Notes: generated by a model from the letters alone, not told the origin. A stretch of 64,000 nt of DNA from Lachnospiraceae bacterium XBB2008 (GCA_900102235.1 FMVL01000008.1:165265-229264); one strand, 5' to 3'; numbered from the stretch's first letter, positions 34,586 to 44,468 are shown. Numbers and translations: made by a program.

Positions 34586-35983
34586 ATGTTTCATGAGGAA
34601 GAGAATATCGACATAGAACTGCCTGACGTTGAGGATATGGGCGAGATCCGGAGGGATTTTGAGTTTCTTACGGATCAGCTCGATCATACAGACCGTATAG
34701 ATCAGAACCTCTATCTGGAATATGACGTCAAGAGAGGACTTCGTGATTCAGCCGGAAAGGGTGTCCTGACCGGACTTACGGAGATCTCCGATGTCGTGGC
34801 ATTTGATCTTCAGAACGGTTATAAGATACCGGCCGACGGTTCGCTCTATTATCAGGGCATAAATGTACGCGATATCGTGGATGGCATGAAAGGCAGACGC
34901 TTCGGATTCGAGGAGACGAGTTATCTGCTCCTGTTCGGACATCTTCCGAACGATAAGGAAATGGAGATCTTCCTGCGCGTGAACGAGTCCCTCCAGGATC
35001 TCGGTAACCGTTTCATCCGTGACGTAGTCATGAAGGCTTCCAACGGCAACATCATGAACGCACTCCAGCGATGTGTCCTGACACTGTATACCTACGATGC
35101 GGATCCTGACGGTATCGATGCGGAGAATGTCCTGCGTCAGAGCATGGAACTTATCAACAAACTGCCGCTGATCGCCGTATACGCATATCATTCATATCTG
35201 CATTTCAGGAAAAACGAGACTCTGATGATCCGTAATCCCAAGCCGGGCAATTCGCTGGCCGAGAACATACTCTACATGCTCCGTCCCGACGGAAAATACA
35301 GCGAGCTGGAGGCCAGGGTTCTCGATATCGCACTGATACTGCATGCCGAGCACGGAGGAGGTAACAACTCCACATTTACCACGCATGTGGTAACCTCATC
35401 GGGTACCGATACATATTCATCCATAGCGGCTTCAATAGGATCTCTTAAAGGCCCCAGACACGGCGGTGCCAATATCAAGGTCCAGAATATGTTCAAGGAC
35501 ATCAAGGAGCATGTGAAGGATTGGGGAGATGAAGCGGCGCTTGAGTCTTACTTGAGCGACATCCTGGATAAGAAGACTTTTGACAGGGCAGGTCTCATCT
35601 ACGGCATGGGTCACGCCGTATATTCACTTTCGGATCCCAGAGAAGTGATACTTAAGGAATATGCCAGGAGCCTTGCCGAAGAAAAGGGCATGATGGACGA
35701 GTTCGGACTCTATGAGAATGTCGAGAAGATCGCGGGCAAGATGATCATGGAGCGCAGACGCCTCAATAAGAACGTATGCCCGAACGTGGACTTCTATTCG
35801 GGCTTCGTATATACGATGTTAGGAATCCCCGAGGAACTCTTTACCCCGATATTCGCGATCGCGCGTATGCCGGGATGGTGCGCACACCGCCTCGAGGAAC
35901 TCATGAACACATCCAAGATCATCCGCCCGGCTTACAAGTACGTCGGACACCATGTGGATTACACACCGGCGGATAAACGCTGA
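34586..35983 (+). CDS. Citrate synthase
   Basis: About 465 residues of the citrate/2-methylcitrate synthase family, which condenses acyl-CoA with oxaloacetate. Catalytic residues are visible: H256 in 'HAEHGGGNNST', H292 in 'GPRHGGAN' and D402 in 'PNVDFYSGF', plus 'GMGHAVY' near H343. I choose the ATG at 34586 because it has GGAGA (34574-34578) at good distance. An earlier in-frame TTG at 34508 lies inside the terminator-like hairpin and would add 26 residues unlike the family. The gene is monocistronic and convergent with the QueT gene, 18 bp apart. Propionyl-CoA (methylcitrate) use cannot be excluded from sequence. Confidence 0.92.
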   Translation: MFHEEENIDIELPDVEDMGEIRRDFEFLTDQLDHTDRIDQNLYLEYDVKRGLRDSAGKGVLTGLTEISDVVAFDLQNGYKIPADGSLYYQGINVRDIVDGMKGRRFGFEETSYLLLFGHLPNDKEMEIFLRVNESLQDLGNRFIRDVVMKASNGNIMNALQRCVLTLYTYDADPDGIDAENVLRQSMELINKLPLIAVYAYHSYLHFRKNETLMIRNPKPGNSLAENILYMLRPDGKYSELEARVLDIALILHAEHGGGNNSTFTTHVVTSSGTDTYSSIAASIGSLKGPRHGGANIKVQNMFKDIKEHVKDWGDEAALESYLSDILDKKTFDRAGLIYGMGHAVYSLSDPREVILKEYARSLAEEKGMMDEFGLYENVEKIAGKMIMERRRLNKNVCPNVDFYSGFVYTMLGIPEELFTPIFAIARMPGWCAHRLEELMNTSKIIRPAYKYVGHHVDYTPADKR

Positions 35984-36001
35984 TTATGGCAGATTTTTCT
36001 T

Positions 36002-36502
36002 TTAGAATATATGCTCTCTGCGGGGGTACAGGGCTTTAAGAAGTATCAACCCCAGGATACCGCAGGAGATGATCTCTCCGATACCTACGGTAAGCATGAA
36101 ATAGGGAATCGAACCTTCGAACTTATATACATAAGCGAGTACGAATGGCACGATCAGAGTATTAGCAATAATGGGCGGCACGGGTGCAAGATACTGTGCC
36201 GTTTTGTTATGGTTAAGTTTGTTGCTGATCAGGTATGTCCCCAAAGCTCCCAGCAGTGTTGCCATGGATCCGAATACCGTATCGAGAGGCATGCATCCGG
36301 TGACGATGTTGGCTATGATACATCCGACGAATAGTCCAGGTATGGCTACGGGAGTGAAGTAGGGCAGGATGGTGAGCGCTTCCGAGAAACGCACCTGGAT
36401 GACATGGTTTGCCAGTCCGAGGGCATTGGCGAGGATCGTCAATACCACGTAGATGGCCGCTATTGCGGCACCCTGAGTGATCGTTTTTGCTGTTTTATTC
36501 AT
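36002..36502 (-). CDS. queT: QueT-family transporter (queuosine-precursor type S component)
   Basis: A 166-residue protein with about five membrane helices, matching QueT (COG4708): 'QVRFSEALTILPYFTP', 'IPGLFVGCIIAN', 'DTVFGSMATLLGA' and a basic end. Members take up preQ1/queuine-type precursors as S components of ECF transporters. The 5' region carries a hairpin and an A-rich stretch that could be a preQ1-type leader. GAGAGG lies before the start. No energy-coupling genes are nearby, so a shared ECF module elsewhere would be needed. Confidence 0.85.
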   Translation of the reverse strand: MNKTAKTITQGAAIAAIYVVLTILANALGLANHVIQVRFSEALTILPYFTPVAIPGLFVGCIIANIVTGCMPLDTVFGSMATLLGALGTYLISNKLNHNKTAQYLAPVPPIIANTLIVPFVLAYVYKFEGSIPYFMLTVGIGEIISCGILGLILLKALYPRREHIF

Positions 36503-36515
36503 TTTTTTCCTCTCT

Positions 36516-36575
36516 CATGCGTATCGCATGATGCACCTGTAGTTTTGCTTAAGGTCAGGAAGGTTCCGAACTGAC
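36516..36575 (-). promoter_or_regulatory. Structured leader of queT, candidate preQ1-type riboswitch
   Basis: On the minus strand, GGTCAG and CTGACC (36553-36575) form a 6-bp stem around a loop with TTCGGAACC, followed by AAGCAAAACTACAGG (36536-36550). A second hairpin (CATGCG/CGCATG, 36516-36530) sits just before the ribosome site. A stem, then an A-rich segment with ACTA, is the outline of class-I preQ1 riboswitches, and the gene context fits. The loop bases needed for the pseudoknot are not clearly present, so this is tentative. Confidence 0.35.
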
Positions 36576-36705
36576 CGTGTGATGAGCGGTGATCAGATCA
36601 TACACGATTTCCAATTAAACTATGAATCCGTTCTTATGTCAAGTGACGGAATAAAAAAGCACAAATACAGGCCCGCTCTTACGACAAGTTCGTCAATAAT
36701 TCTCA

Positions 36706-36733
36706 TTGTGACTTATATGATTTGTGGTATTAT
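36706..36733 (+). promoter_or_regulatory. Candidate promoter for the phosphate cotransporter gene
   Basis: TTGTGA (36706-36711), a 16-bp spacer and TATTAT (36728-36733) resemble a sigma-A promoter; a further TATAAT (36733-36738) overlaps. The region is strongly AT-rich and leads to the 36797 gene. Confidence 0.45.
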
Positions 36734-36765
36734 ATAATTTGGGGTAAAAAGAGGACGTATTGGAT

Positions 36766-36792
36766 ATGGCTTGTTTGATTTTGATGAGATAA
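36766..36792 (+). CDS. Possible eight-residue leader peptide before the phosphate cotransporter
   Basis: An ATG at 36766 preceded by GAGG (36751-36754) opens a frame MACLILMR that ends in TAA 4 bp before the ATG of the 36797 gene. That main start has only a weak ribosome site, so translational coupling through this small frame is possible. Such short frames arise by chance, hence the low score. Confidence 0.2.
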   Translation: MACLILMR

Positions 36793-36796
36793 GAAT

Positions 36797-38806
36797 ATGA
36801 ACATTTTCAGTATACTTTCGTTGTTTGGCGGTCTTGCCATGTTCCTTTACGGAATGCGCCTGATGGGTGACGGCTTAAAAGAGAGTTCCTCGGGTGCACT
36901 TAAAGCCATCATGGAGAAGGCTACGAATAACTTTTTCAAGGCTTTTCTTTTGGGTGTGGCAGTAACAGCCCTTATTCAGTCGTCAACCGCGACCATAGTC
37001 ATCACATCAGGTCTGGTTGCCGCAGGTATCATATCTTTAAGACAGTCTTTGGGCATCGTTATCGGTGCCAATATCGGTACTACCGTCACAGGTCAGATCA
37101 TCCGTCTGCTGGATATAGATTCATCATCCACAGGCTGGCTTCAGATATTCAAGCCTTCTACATTGGCTCCCGTGGCACTGATCATCGGTATCGTATTGAT
37201 CATGGGCTTCTCATCTCTCAAGAATTCCAGGACGGTCGGTAATATCGCTATAGGATTCGGTATCCTGTTTTCGGGTCTTATCAATATGACGGGATCCGTA
37301 AACGTGCTTGTTGAATCCGGCAAGATGGAGAAGCTTTTTACCGGATTCGGAGGAAATCCCGTGATGGGTTACCTGACTGGTGCCGGAGTAGCGTTCGTGC
37401 TGCAGAGTTCATCGGCGACCATCGGTATCCTGCAGGCATTCTCCGCTTCGGGAGTACTTAAGTTCAATGCCGTTTATTCAATAATCGTCGGCGTATATCT
37501 GGGCGACTGCGTAACGACGGCCATCGTGTGCTCCATAGGTGCCAAAGCGGATGCGCGTCGTGTAGGTACGGTCGACATCATGTATAACATTTCGAAGACG
37601 ATTCTGGTCTTCCTGATCCTGCCCATACTCAGGGCGACCGGTCTGCTGGACGGCATCTGGAACATGACCGCCACCTCCGGTGTAGTAGCCAATACGCATA
37701 CGATCATCAATATCTGCAGCGCGTTCTTCCTGTTCCCGCTCGTTCCTGTATATGAGAAACTGAGCAAGAAGATCATTAAAGATGATTCCGAGGAAAAGAC
37801 ATCCGGAAAATATGCGGAACTGCTCGAATCCTTAAACCCTGCGTTCTTTAAGACTCCGGCGCTTGCTCTTCAGGGATGTTTCAGCGTACTCGATATGATG
37901 TTCAAATCATCCCGTACCAATATCGGCAAGGCGATGGATATCCTCGAAGAATATGATGAGGATACATGGAAGGAGATAAGCGAAGAGGAGATCAATATCG
38001 ATATGCTCGCTGACCGTGTCAGTAACTATCTGGTTCAGCTGTCTTCGCATGTTACGCTGGATGAGCATGTTGCGGTCATGGATCAGTATTACAAGCTGGT
38101 CACCGAGTTTGAGAGACTCGGAGATCATGCCATGAACATAGGCGAGTCTGCGGGTAATCTGCACATGAACAAACTCGCTTTTTCACATAAGGCACAGAAC
38201 GAGCTGGCCGTTACCAGAGAACTGATAGAGAGGATACTGGATCAGACCGAGAAAGCCTTCGAGAAGAAGGATATCGTGGCTGCCCAGCACATCGAGCCCC
38301 TCGAAGAGGTTGTGGACGACCTTGTTGAGGCACTCAGGAACAGACATCTGGAGCGCCTGAGAAAGGGAAGCTGCTCTATAGATGTCGGAGTCATCTTCAT
38401 GAACCTGCTCGTGGATATCGAGAGGATCTCGGATATATGCTCCAATGTCGGTGTGGCCGTAGTTGCCAGAGTCATGCCCGAGCTCATGGGCGAGACCCAC
38501 GATTATATCTACCACCTGCACTCGGGTGATAACCAGGCGTTCAACGAAGAGTACAGAAGTGCTCACGACGAGTATTTCTCACAGCTCGATCAGATCGCCG
38601 CTAAGCCCAAGAAGACCGATAAGCCCGAAAAAGAAGAGAAGGCCGACAAGGCATCCAAGACAGACAAGCCTTCCAAGAGCGGAAAGTCCGCTAAAACCGA
38701 TAAGTCCGGAAAGCAGGCCAAGTCTTCCAAGACCGATAAGAAGGATAAGACTGATAAGAGCAAGAGCACGAAATCCGATAAAGACCACAATCGCTCCAAA
38801 AAGTGA
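36797..38806 (+). CDS. Na+/phosphate cotransporter-PhoU fusion with Lys-rich tail
   Basis: A 669-residue NptA/Na-Pi cotransporter family protein. Residues about 1-320 hold the two inverted membrane repeats with the QSS motifs 'ALIQSSTATIVITS' and 'VLQSSSATIGILQ'. Residues about 350-575 form a PhoU-like helical domain that senses or regulates phosphate. Residues about 600-669 form a tail made almost only of Lys, Ser, Thr and Asp, with 'K(T/S)DK' repeats. Such a histone-like, very basic tail is not part of the usual family; it could bind nucleic acid, polyphosphate or lipid head groups. The tail is in frame and ends at a normal stop 40 bp before secA. Confidence 0.9.
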   Translation: MNIFSILSLFGGLAMFLYGMRLMGDGLKESSSGALKAIMEKATNNFFKAFLLGVAVTALIQSSTATIVITSGLVAAGIISLRQSLGIVIGANIGTTVTGQIIRLLDIDSSSTGWLQIFKPSTLAPVALIIGIVLIMGFSSLKNSRTVGNIAIGFGILFSGLINMTGSVNVLVESGKMEKLFTGFGGNPVMGYLTGAGVAFVLQSSSATIGILQAFSASGVLKFNAVYSIIVGVYLGDCVTTAIVCSIGAKADARRVGTVDIMYNISKTILVFLILPILRATGLLDGIWNMTATSGVVANTHTIINICSAFFLFPLVPVYEKLSKKIIKDDSEEKTSGKYAELLESLNPAFFKTPALALQGCFSVLDMMFKSSRTNIGKAMDILEEYDEDTWKEISEEEINIDMLADRVSNYLVQLSSHVTLDEHVAVMDQYYKLVTEFERLGDHAMNIGESAGNLHMNKLAFSHKAQNELAVTRELIERILDQTEKAFEKKDIVAAQHIEPLEEVVDDLVEALRNRHLERLRKGSCSIDVGVIFMNLLVDIERISDICSNVGVAVVARVMPELMGETHDYIYHLHSGDNQAFNEEYRSAHDEYFSQLDQIAAKPKKTDKPEKEEKADKASKTDKPSKSGKSAKTDKSGKQAKSSKTDKKDKTDKSKSTKSDKDHNRSKK

Positions 38807-38846
38807 TAAAATCATAAAAATACGTTTGGCATAAAGAGGAAGCAGC

Positions 38847-41432
38847 ATGAGTTTATTTGAAAAGGTATTCGGAACCCATTCCGAGAGAGAGTACAAGCGC
38901 ATTGAGCCCGTACTCGATGAGATAGAGAGATTTAGGACCCAGATGCAGGGCCTTACCGATGAGCAGTTACGCGACAAGACGGCTGAGTTCAAGAACCGTC
39001 TGGAAAAGGGCGAGACTCTGGATGATCTTTTGCCCGAGGCTTTTGCCACCGTACGTGAAGCTGCCAAGAGAGTTCTGAACATGGAGCATTTCCGGGTTCA
39101 GCTTGCCGGCGGTATCATCCTTCATCAGGGCCGTATCGCCGAGATGCGTACAGGTGAAGGTAAGACGCTCGTATCTACCTGTCCCGCGTATCTGAATGCG
39201 CTTGAAGGCAAGGGCGTGCATGTCGTTACGGTCAATGACTATCTGGCCAAGCGTGACGCCGAGTGGATGGGGCAGGTTCATGAGTTCCTTGGGCTTACGG
39301 TCGGAGTGGTATTAAACCAGATGACCTCCGAAGAGCGCCGTAAAGCATATAATTGTGACATAACATATGTTACCAATAATGAACTCGGCTTCGATTATCT
39401 TCGTGATAACATGGTCATCTACAAGGAGCAGCTCGTTCTTCGAGGTCTGCACTATGCGATCATCGATGAGGTCGATTCCGTTCTCATAGATGAGGCCAGA
39501 ACCCCTCTGATCATATCCGGTCAGTCCGGCAAGTCCACCAAGCTCTACGAGGCATGCGATATCCTGGCACGCCAGATGAAGCGCGGCGAGGACATGGAGG
39601 AGATGACCAAGATGGATGCCATCATGGGTATCCAGAAAGAGGAGACCGGCGACTTCATCGTTAACGAGAAGGACAAGGTCGTAAACCTCACTCAGGCCGG
39701 TGTCGAGAAGGTCGAGCGTTTCTTCCAGATAGATAACTATGCCGACCCCGAAAACCTTGAGATCCAGCACAATATCATACTTGCACTTCGTGCGCATAAC
39801 CTGATGTTCAGAGACCAGGATTACGTGGTCAAGGACGATCAGGTGCTCATAGTTGATGAGTTTACCGGACGTATAATGCCGGGCCGCCGTTACTCGGACG
39901 GTCTGCATCAGGCTATAGAGGCCAAGGAACACGTTAAGGTTAAACGTGAGTCCAAGACTCTGGCTACGATCACCTTCCAGAATTTCTTCAACAAGTTTGA
40001 TAAAAAGGCCGGTATGACCGGTACCGCTCTGACAGAGGAGAAAGAGTTCCGCGATATCTACTACATGGACGTTGTGGAGATCCCCACCAACAGGCCCGTA
40101 CAGCGTATCGACCATCAGGACAGCGTATACAAGACCCGCAGGGAGAAACTCAACGCCATCGTAGAGGCTGTTGTGGAAGCACATTCCAAGGATCAGCCCG
40201 TCCTGGTAGGTACCATCAATATCGATGCATCCGAGGAACTGTCCAAACTCCTGACCAAAGCGGGAATACAGCATAAGGTGCTGAATGCGAAGTTCCATGA
40301 GATGGAAGCAGAGATAGTTGCCGATGCCGGAATCCACGGTGCGGTTACGATCGCAACCAACATGGCCGGTCGTGGTACCGATATCAAGCTCGACGAGATA
40401 TCCAGACGTGTCGGCGGTCTCAACATCATAGGTACCGAGCGTCATGAATCACGACGTATAGATAATCAGCTGCGTGGTCGTGCAGGACGTCAGGGAGACC
40501 CCGGTGAGTCCAGATTCTACCTCTCACTTGAGGATGATCTGATGAGACTCTTCGGTTCGGAGAAGATGATCAGCATGTTCAATGCTCTCGGTATCCCCGA
40601 AGGACAGGAGATACATCACAGTTCGCTGACCAAGGCCATAGAGGGTGCACAGCGTAAGATCGAGTCCAACAACTTCGGAATACGTAAAAACCTCCTCGAA
40701 TACGACCAGGTCAACAATGAGCAGCGTGAGATCGTTTACGAAGAGCGCCGCAAGGTTCTTGACGGTGAGAGCATGCGTGATGTCATCTACAAGTACATCA
40801 CCGATATCGTGGAAAACAGCATAGATACCGCGATCAGCGATGACAGCGATAAGGGCAGCTGGGAACTTACGGAACTCAATCAGCTTCTGCTTCCCATCGT
40901 TCCTCTTGAACCGGTCACTCCCGAAAGAGTGGAAAACATCAAATCCAAGAATGAACTTAAGCAGAAACTGAAAGAAGAGGCAGTCAAGCTTTACGAGGCC
41001 AAGGAAGCCGAATTCCCCGAGCCCGAGGCTATCCGTGAGATAGAGCGCGTCATCCTCCTTAAGGTCATCGACCGTAAATGGATGGATCATATCGATGACA
41101 TGGATCAGCTCCGTCAGGGTATCGGACTTCAGGCATACGGCCAGAAAGATCCTCTCGTAGAGTACAAGATGAGCGCTTACGACATGTTTGACGAGATGAC
41201 TCAGAATATCCGCGAGGACACTGTCAGACTGCTGCTCAGAGTTAAGATAGAGCAGAAGGTAGAGCGTGAGCAGGTTGCCAAGGTTACAGGTACCAACAAG
41301 GATGATTCGGTAGCCAAGGCTCCCGTTAGGCGTGCCGAGGCCAAGATCTATCCCAACGATCCCTGCCCCTGCGGATCGGGCAAGAAGTTCAAAGCCTGCC
41401 ACGGAAGACCTGGAATGAACTGGGAAGGATAA
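38847..41432 (+). CDS. secA: Protein translocase ATPase SecA
   Basis: An 861-residue SecA, the motor that drives Sec-dependent export. Visible features: '[14 protein letters not shown]' Walker A (about 100-112), '[14 protein letters not shown]', DEAD-box '[20 protein letters not shown]' and the NBD2 motif '[13 protein letters not shown]'. The C-terminal zinc motif '[14 protein letters not shown]' is intact. Length is normal for Firmicutes. GAGGAAG precedes the start. prfB starts 1 bp after the stop, so the pair is a secA-prfB operon, a common Firmicutes order. SecA serves the large surface proteins in this window. Confidence 0.98.
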   Translation: MSLFEKVFGTHSEREYKRIEPVLDEIERFRTQMQGLTDEQLRDKTAEFKNRLEKGETLDDLLPEAFATVREAAKRVLNMEHFRVQLAGGIILHQGRIAEMRTGEGKTLVSTCPAYLNALEGKGVHVVTVNDYLAKRDAEWMGQVHEFLGLTVGVVLNQMTSEERRKAYNCDITYVTNNELGFDYLRDNMVIYKEQLVLRGLHYAIIDEVDSVLIDEARTPLIISGQSGKSTKLYEACDILARQMKRGEDMEEMTKMDAIMGIQKEETGDFIVNEKDKVVNLTQAGVEKVERFFQIDNYADPENLEIQHNIILALRAHNLMFRDQDYVVKDDQVLIVDEFTGRIMPGRRYSDGLHQAIEAKEHVKVKRESKTLATITFQNFFNKFDKKAGMTGTALTEEKEFRDIYYMDVVEIPTNRPVQRIDHQDSVYKTRREKLNAIVEAVVEAHSKDQPVLVGTINIDASEELSKLLTKAGIQHKVLNAKFHEMEAEIVADAGIHGAVTIATNMAGRGTDIKLDEISRRVGGLNIIGTERHESRRIDNQLRGRAGRQGDPGESRFYLSLEDDLMRLFGSEKMISMFNALGIPEGQEIHHSSLTKAIEGAQRKIESNNFGIRKNLLEYDQVNNEQREIVYEERRKVLDGESMRDVIYKYITDIVENSIDTAISDDSDKGSWELTELNQLLLPIVPLEPVTPERVENIKSKNELKQKLKEEAVKLYEAKEAEFPEPEAIREIERVILLKVIDRKWMDHIDDMDQLRQGIGLQAYGQKDPLVEYKMSAYDMFDEMTQNIREDTVRLLLRVKIEQKVEREQVAKVTGTNKDDSVAKAPVRRAEAKIYPNDPCPCGSGKKFKACHGRPGMNWEG

Positions 41433-41433
41433 T

Positions 41434-42570
41434 ATGGTTGAATTAGATAACATGAAATCGGAGCTTCTCACATATGAGACTCCGCTTGCGGAAGTCAGGG
41501 CATCACTGGATGTGGCTTCCAAGGAAAAGAGAATAGAAGAGCTGGATATGGAGATGCAGTCTCCGGGCTTCTGGGATAACCCCGAAGTATCCAACAAGAA
41601 AGTCAAGGAAGCCAAGAACCTCAAGGACACCGTAAATATGATAAACGGCCTGGGTTCACAGTATAACGACATCCTGGAGCTCATCGAGATGGGATACGAA
41701 GATAACGATCCCGAGATAATTCCCGATATTCAGGCCGAACTCGATGATTTCAAGAAAAAATTCGAGGATATCCGTATATCGACCCTCCTTTCGGATGAGT
41801 ACGACAGCTACAATACGATCATCAAGATCAATGCGGGTGCCGGCGGGACCGAGAGCTGTGACTGGGCATCCATGCTTTACCGCATGTACACCAGATGGGC
41901 CGAGCGCAAGGGCTTTTCAATAGAAGAACTCGACTTCCTGGACGGCGATGAAGCCGGGATCAAGTCCGTTACATTCCAGGTAAACGGCGAGAATGCCTAC
42001 GGATACTTAAAGAGCGAAAAGGGTGTGCACAGACTCGTGCGCATCTCACCTTTCAATGCTCAGGGCAAACGCCAGACTTCCTTCGTGTCGGTCGATGTAA
42101 TGCCCGACATAGAGGAGGATATCGATATAGAAGTCAAGGACGAAGATATCCGCATAGATACATATCGTTCAAGCGGTGCCGGCGGACAGCATATCAATAA
42201 GACTTCATCCGCCATCCGTATCACGCATTTTCCGACAGGTATCGTCGTTACATGTCAGAACGAGCGAAGCCAGTTCCAGAACAAGGACAAGGCCATGCAG
42301 ATGCTGAAGGCGAAGCTGTACATGCTTCAGAAGGAAGCCAATGCCGATAAGCTTTCCGATATCAGAGGAGAAGTCAAGGAGATCGGCTGGGGCAACCAGA
42401 TCAGATCTTATGTCCTTCAGCCCTACAAGATGGTCAAGGACCTGCGTACGGGCGAGGAAACCGGCAATGCCGAGGGCGTGCTCGACGGAGCTCTTGATCC
42501 GTTCATAAATGCTTATCTTAAATGGCTGAGTATCGGATGCCCCGAAAGAGGCGTGTCGGGTGATGATTAA
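41434..42570 (+). CDS. prfB: Peptide chain release factor 2
   Basis: A 378-residue RF2 that ends translation at UGA and UAA. The SPF tripeptide for stop recognition is at 205-207 and the catalytic GGQ at 250-252 ('GAGGQHINK'). The frame is continuous: where many bacteria have a CUU-UGA-C programmed +1 frameshift near codon 25, this gene reads CTG GAT in 'RASLDVASK'. Autoregulation by frameshifting is therefore absent. It starts 1 bp after secA and is followed 20 bp later by a membrane-protein gene. Confidence 0.97.
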   Translation: MVELDNMKSELLTYETPLAEVRASLDVASKEKRIEELDMEMQSPGFWDNPEVSNKKVKEAKNLKDTVNMINGLGSQYNDILELIEMGYEDNDPEIIPDIQAELDDFKKKFEDIRISTLLSDEYDSYNTIIKINAGAGGTESCDWASMLYRMYTRWAERKGFSIEELDFLDGDEAGIKSVTFQVNGENAYGYLKSEKGVHRLVRISPFNAQGKRQTSFVSVDVMPDIEEDIDIEVKDEDIRIDTYRSSGAGGQHINKTSSAIRITHFPTGIVVTCQNERSQFQNKDKAMQMLKAKLYMLQKEANADKLSDIRGEVKEIGWGNQIRSYVLQPYKMVKDLRTGEETGNAEGVLDGALDPFINAYLKWLSIGCPERGVSGDD

Positions 42571-42590
42571 GACGACGCACGAGGTCGGTC

Positions 42591-43115
42591 ATGAATTTTA
42601 ATAACGATAGTAATGAAAAAGAGAATGCCTCCTGGTACGTAGAAGAACCGAAATCCGGCAAGGATCAGGATCCGGTACGGGAAGAGGGCTCGGCACGGGA
42701 AGATGACACGGGCGGAAAGCCCGATGGATTTCCGGAAAACGCCGCCAATGTAAAGCAGATATTCATTCATATAGGTCCGAACACGATGCTGATATCCGCA
42801 TCGATGATACTGGGGATCATAGCGATCGTGGGAGCGGCTTTCAGTGCGATCTACCTGCCGTTCATCTGCGGAGGGATATCGATCATCATGGCGATCCTCT
42901 CCAGAGACGCGGAGGGACATCTCGACAAAAAAGCCATGATAGGGATCCTGCTTTCGTCACTGGCCATAGTCGTGGACATGGCGATCGTAACGACTTCCGT
43001 TTATTCCGTCTTTCATGATCCCGAGCAATATGCCGCTTTCAACGAGATGTTCAAAAACGTGTACGGCGAGGATTTTGAAACATTCACATCAAATTCAATA
43101 CAGGTATGGCAATGA
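42591..43115 (+). CDS. DUF4190-like small membrane protein
   Basis: A 174-residue protein with an acidic, hydrophilic N-terminus (about 1-55), two hydrophobic segments (about 65-90 and 110-140) and a short polar end. The segment 'MLISASMILGIIAIVGAAFS', then 'FICGGISIIMAILSRDAEG', is like DUF4190 membrane domains. No enzyme motif is visible. It follows prfB by 20 bp, and its stop lies within the left arm of a strong terminator hairpin (43111-43162), so it ends the secA-prfB transcript. Confidence 0.65.
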   Translation: MNFNNDSNEKENASWYVEEPKSGKDQDPVREEGSAREDDTGGKPDGFPENAANVKQIFIHIGPNTMLISASMILGIIAIVGAAFSAIYLPFICGGISIIMAILSRDAEGHLDKKAMIGILLSSLAIVVDMAIVTTSVYSVFHDPEQYAAFNEMFKNVYGEDFETFTSNSIQVWQ

Positions 43116-43162
43116 TCACCGGTGTATGATATACTATAAGGTACACTAGGTGATCATTTTAT
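43111..43162 (+). terminator. Rho-independent terminator overlapping a stop codon
   Basis: AATGATCACC (43111-43120) and GGTGATCATT (43149-43158) form a perfect 10-bp stem, extended inward by GTGTA/TACAC, and are followed by a TTTATT tract. The left arm contains the TGA of the 42591 gene. Confidence 0.75.
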
Positions 43163-43193
43163 TATCACAACTTTACGGAAAGGAGGATACCGG

Positions 43194-43712
43194 ATGAGTT
43201 TACGCATAGGTGCCATATCCGGATACGGAATGTACGGCATATATCCGGGCTTCGGAAGCGGCAGCGTATCGGGAACCGGAAGCGCTCAGGAAACCTCGGG
43301 CGTTATACGCAATCCCGGTGAGGATACCAAAGTTACTCCCGGCCGCAAATCATCACCTGCGGAATGCGAGACATGCAAACAGCGCAAGTATCAGGACGGT
43401 TCTGATGAGATGGTATCCTTCAAGACCGCTCAGCATATGTCGCCCTCTGAGGCGGCTACCAGAGTCAGAGCTCACGAACAGGAGCATGTGTCCAATGCCT
43501 ATGATAAGGCTGCACAGAAGGGTGGCAAGGTACTTCAGGCATCTGTAGCCATACATACCGCTATCTGTCCCGAGTGCGGTACCACATATGTTTCCGGCGG
43601 ACTGACCACTACCAAGATCAAATACAGCGATGAGTCCAATCCTTATCAGAAGGATATGAAGGCTCAGCATGGGGATGCCCTGAGAGGCTCCAATGTGGAT
43701 CTGGCTGTATAG
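43194..43712 (+). CDS. SprA-related putative metallopeptidase
   Basis: A 172-residue protein. A Gly/Ser-rich N-terminus (about 1-50), a Cys pair 'CETCKQRKYQDGSDE' and the core 'VRAHEQEHVSNAYDKAAQKG' fit the SprA-related family. HEQEH is an HExxH zinc-protease-type motif (about residues 97-101). A second Cys pair, 'CPECGTTYVSGGLTTT', follows. The pair of CxxC knuckles may bind zinc. Target unknown. AAGGAGG lies before the start (43181-43187). Confidence 0.72.
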   Translation: MSLRIGAISGYGMYGIYPGFGSGSVSGTGSAQETSGVIRNPGEDTKVTPGRKSSPAECETCKQRKYQDGSDEMVSFKTAQHMSPSEAATRVRAHEQEHVSNAYDKAAQKGGKVLQASVAIHTAICPECGTTYVSGGLTTTKIKYSDESNPYQKDMKAQHGDALRGSNVDLAV

Positions 43713-43733
43713 TTTTTCGATTGGATTTTTCTG

Positions 43734-44447
43734 ATGAAAGAGTACCTTGATCCGGCGGCTCTTAAGAGTGCGGCCAGAGTTCATCTGTTCGGTAACTACG
43801 GAGTTACTGTCCGCGCATATATCTGGATGAACGCAATATTGCTTATCTTGTCATGGCTGTTTGCATCTATGAACATTAAGGGTGCGGGCAGTCTGATTTC
43901 TGTATACATCTTCTATGTGGTCAGGATACTTCTGGCAGGTGTGTTCACATCGGGCATGGCTTTTATCTTTCTGAATATCGCAAGCGGTAATCCGGTCTAT
44001 CCGGGCATGATATTCTACGGTTTCAGGAACCATACGGACCGAGCGGTTCTCGTATGCATCGTGATAAGTCTCGGTGAACTGATCAGCTGCATACCGCTGA
44101 TCATATGTGCGCGCAGATATCTGAACGACCGCGATCCGATTTACATAATTCCACTCGTGCTTTCGATACTGGTAGCTGCGGCGGGTTATCTGTTCGTGCA
44201 TGCATACTTCATGCCGGCGTATTTCGTGATTCACGATTTCCCGGATTATTCATTCGTTGAGGCTGTTAAGCTTTGTCCGCGCATCATGCGGGGCAGTATA
44301 CTGCGCGCGATATATCTTAACTTAAGTTTCATACCCATGATGTTTTTGGCCATCATTTCTCTCGGTGCCGGAGCACCCTGGACGGAATCCTACAGATACG
44401 CTTCTTTTTGCGAGATGTATCTGGATATCATGAAAAAAGGTAAATAA
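43734..44447 (+). CDS. DUF975 family membrane protein
   Basis: A 237-residue membrane protein with about five hydrophobic segments. The pattern 'YFMPAYFVIHDFPDYSFVEA' with 'SWLFASMNIKG' fits DUF975, integral membrane proteins of unknown role in Firmicutes. It starts 21 bp after the SprA-like stop and is followed 21 bp later by ThrH. Confidence 0.68.
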   Translation: MKEYLDPAALKSAARVHLFGNYGVTVRAYIWMNAILLILSWLFASMNIKGAGSLISVYIFYVVRILLAGVFTSGMAFIFLNIASGNPVYPGMIFYGFRNHTDRAVLVCIVISLGELISCIPLIICARRYLNDRDPIYIIPLVLSILVAAAGYLFVHAYFMPAYFVIHDFPDYSFVEAVKLCPRIMRGSILRAIYLNLSFIPMMFLAIISLGAGAPWTESYRYASFCEMYLDIMKKGK

Positions 44448-44468
44448 TCTACACGAAAAGGAGACATT

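Noticed and set aside
39312..40445. 377-residue minus-strand frame within secA
   Set aside because: It lies entirely inside a clearly conserved secA; codon structure follows the plus strand.
40524..41684. 386-residue minus-strand frame over secA and prfB
   Set aside because: Shadow of two certain genes, with no recognisable domain.
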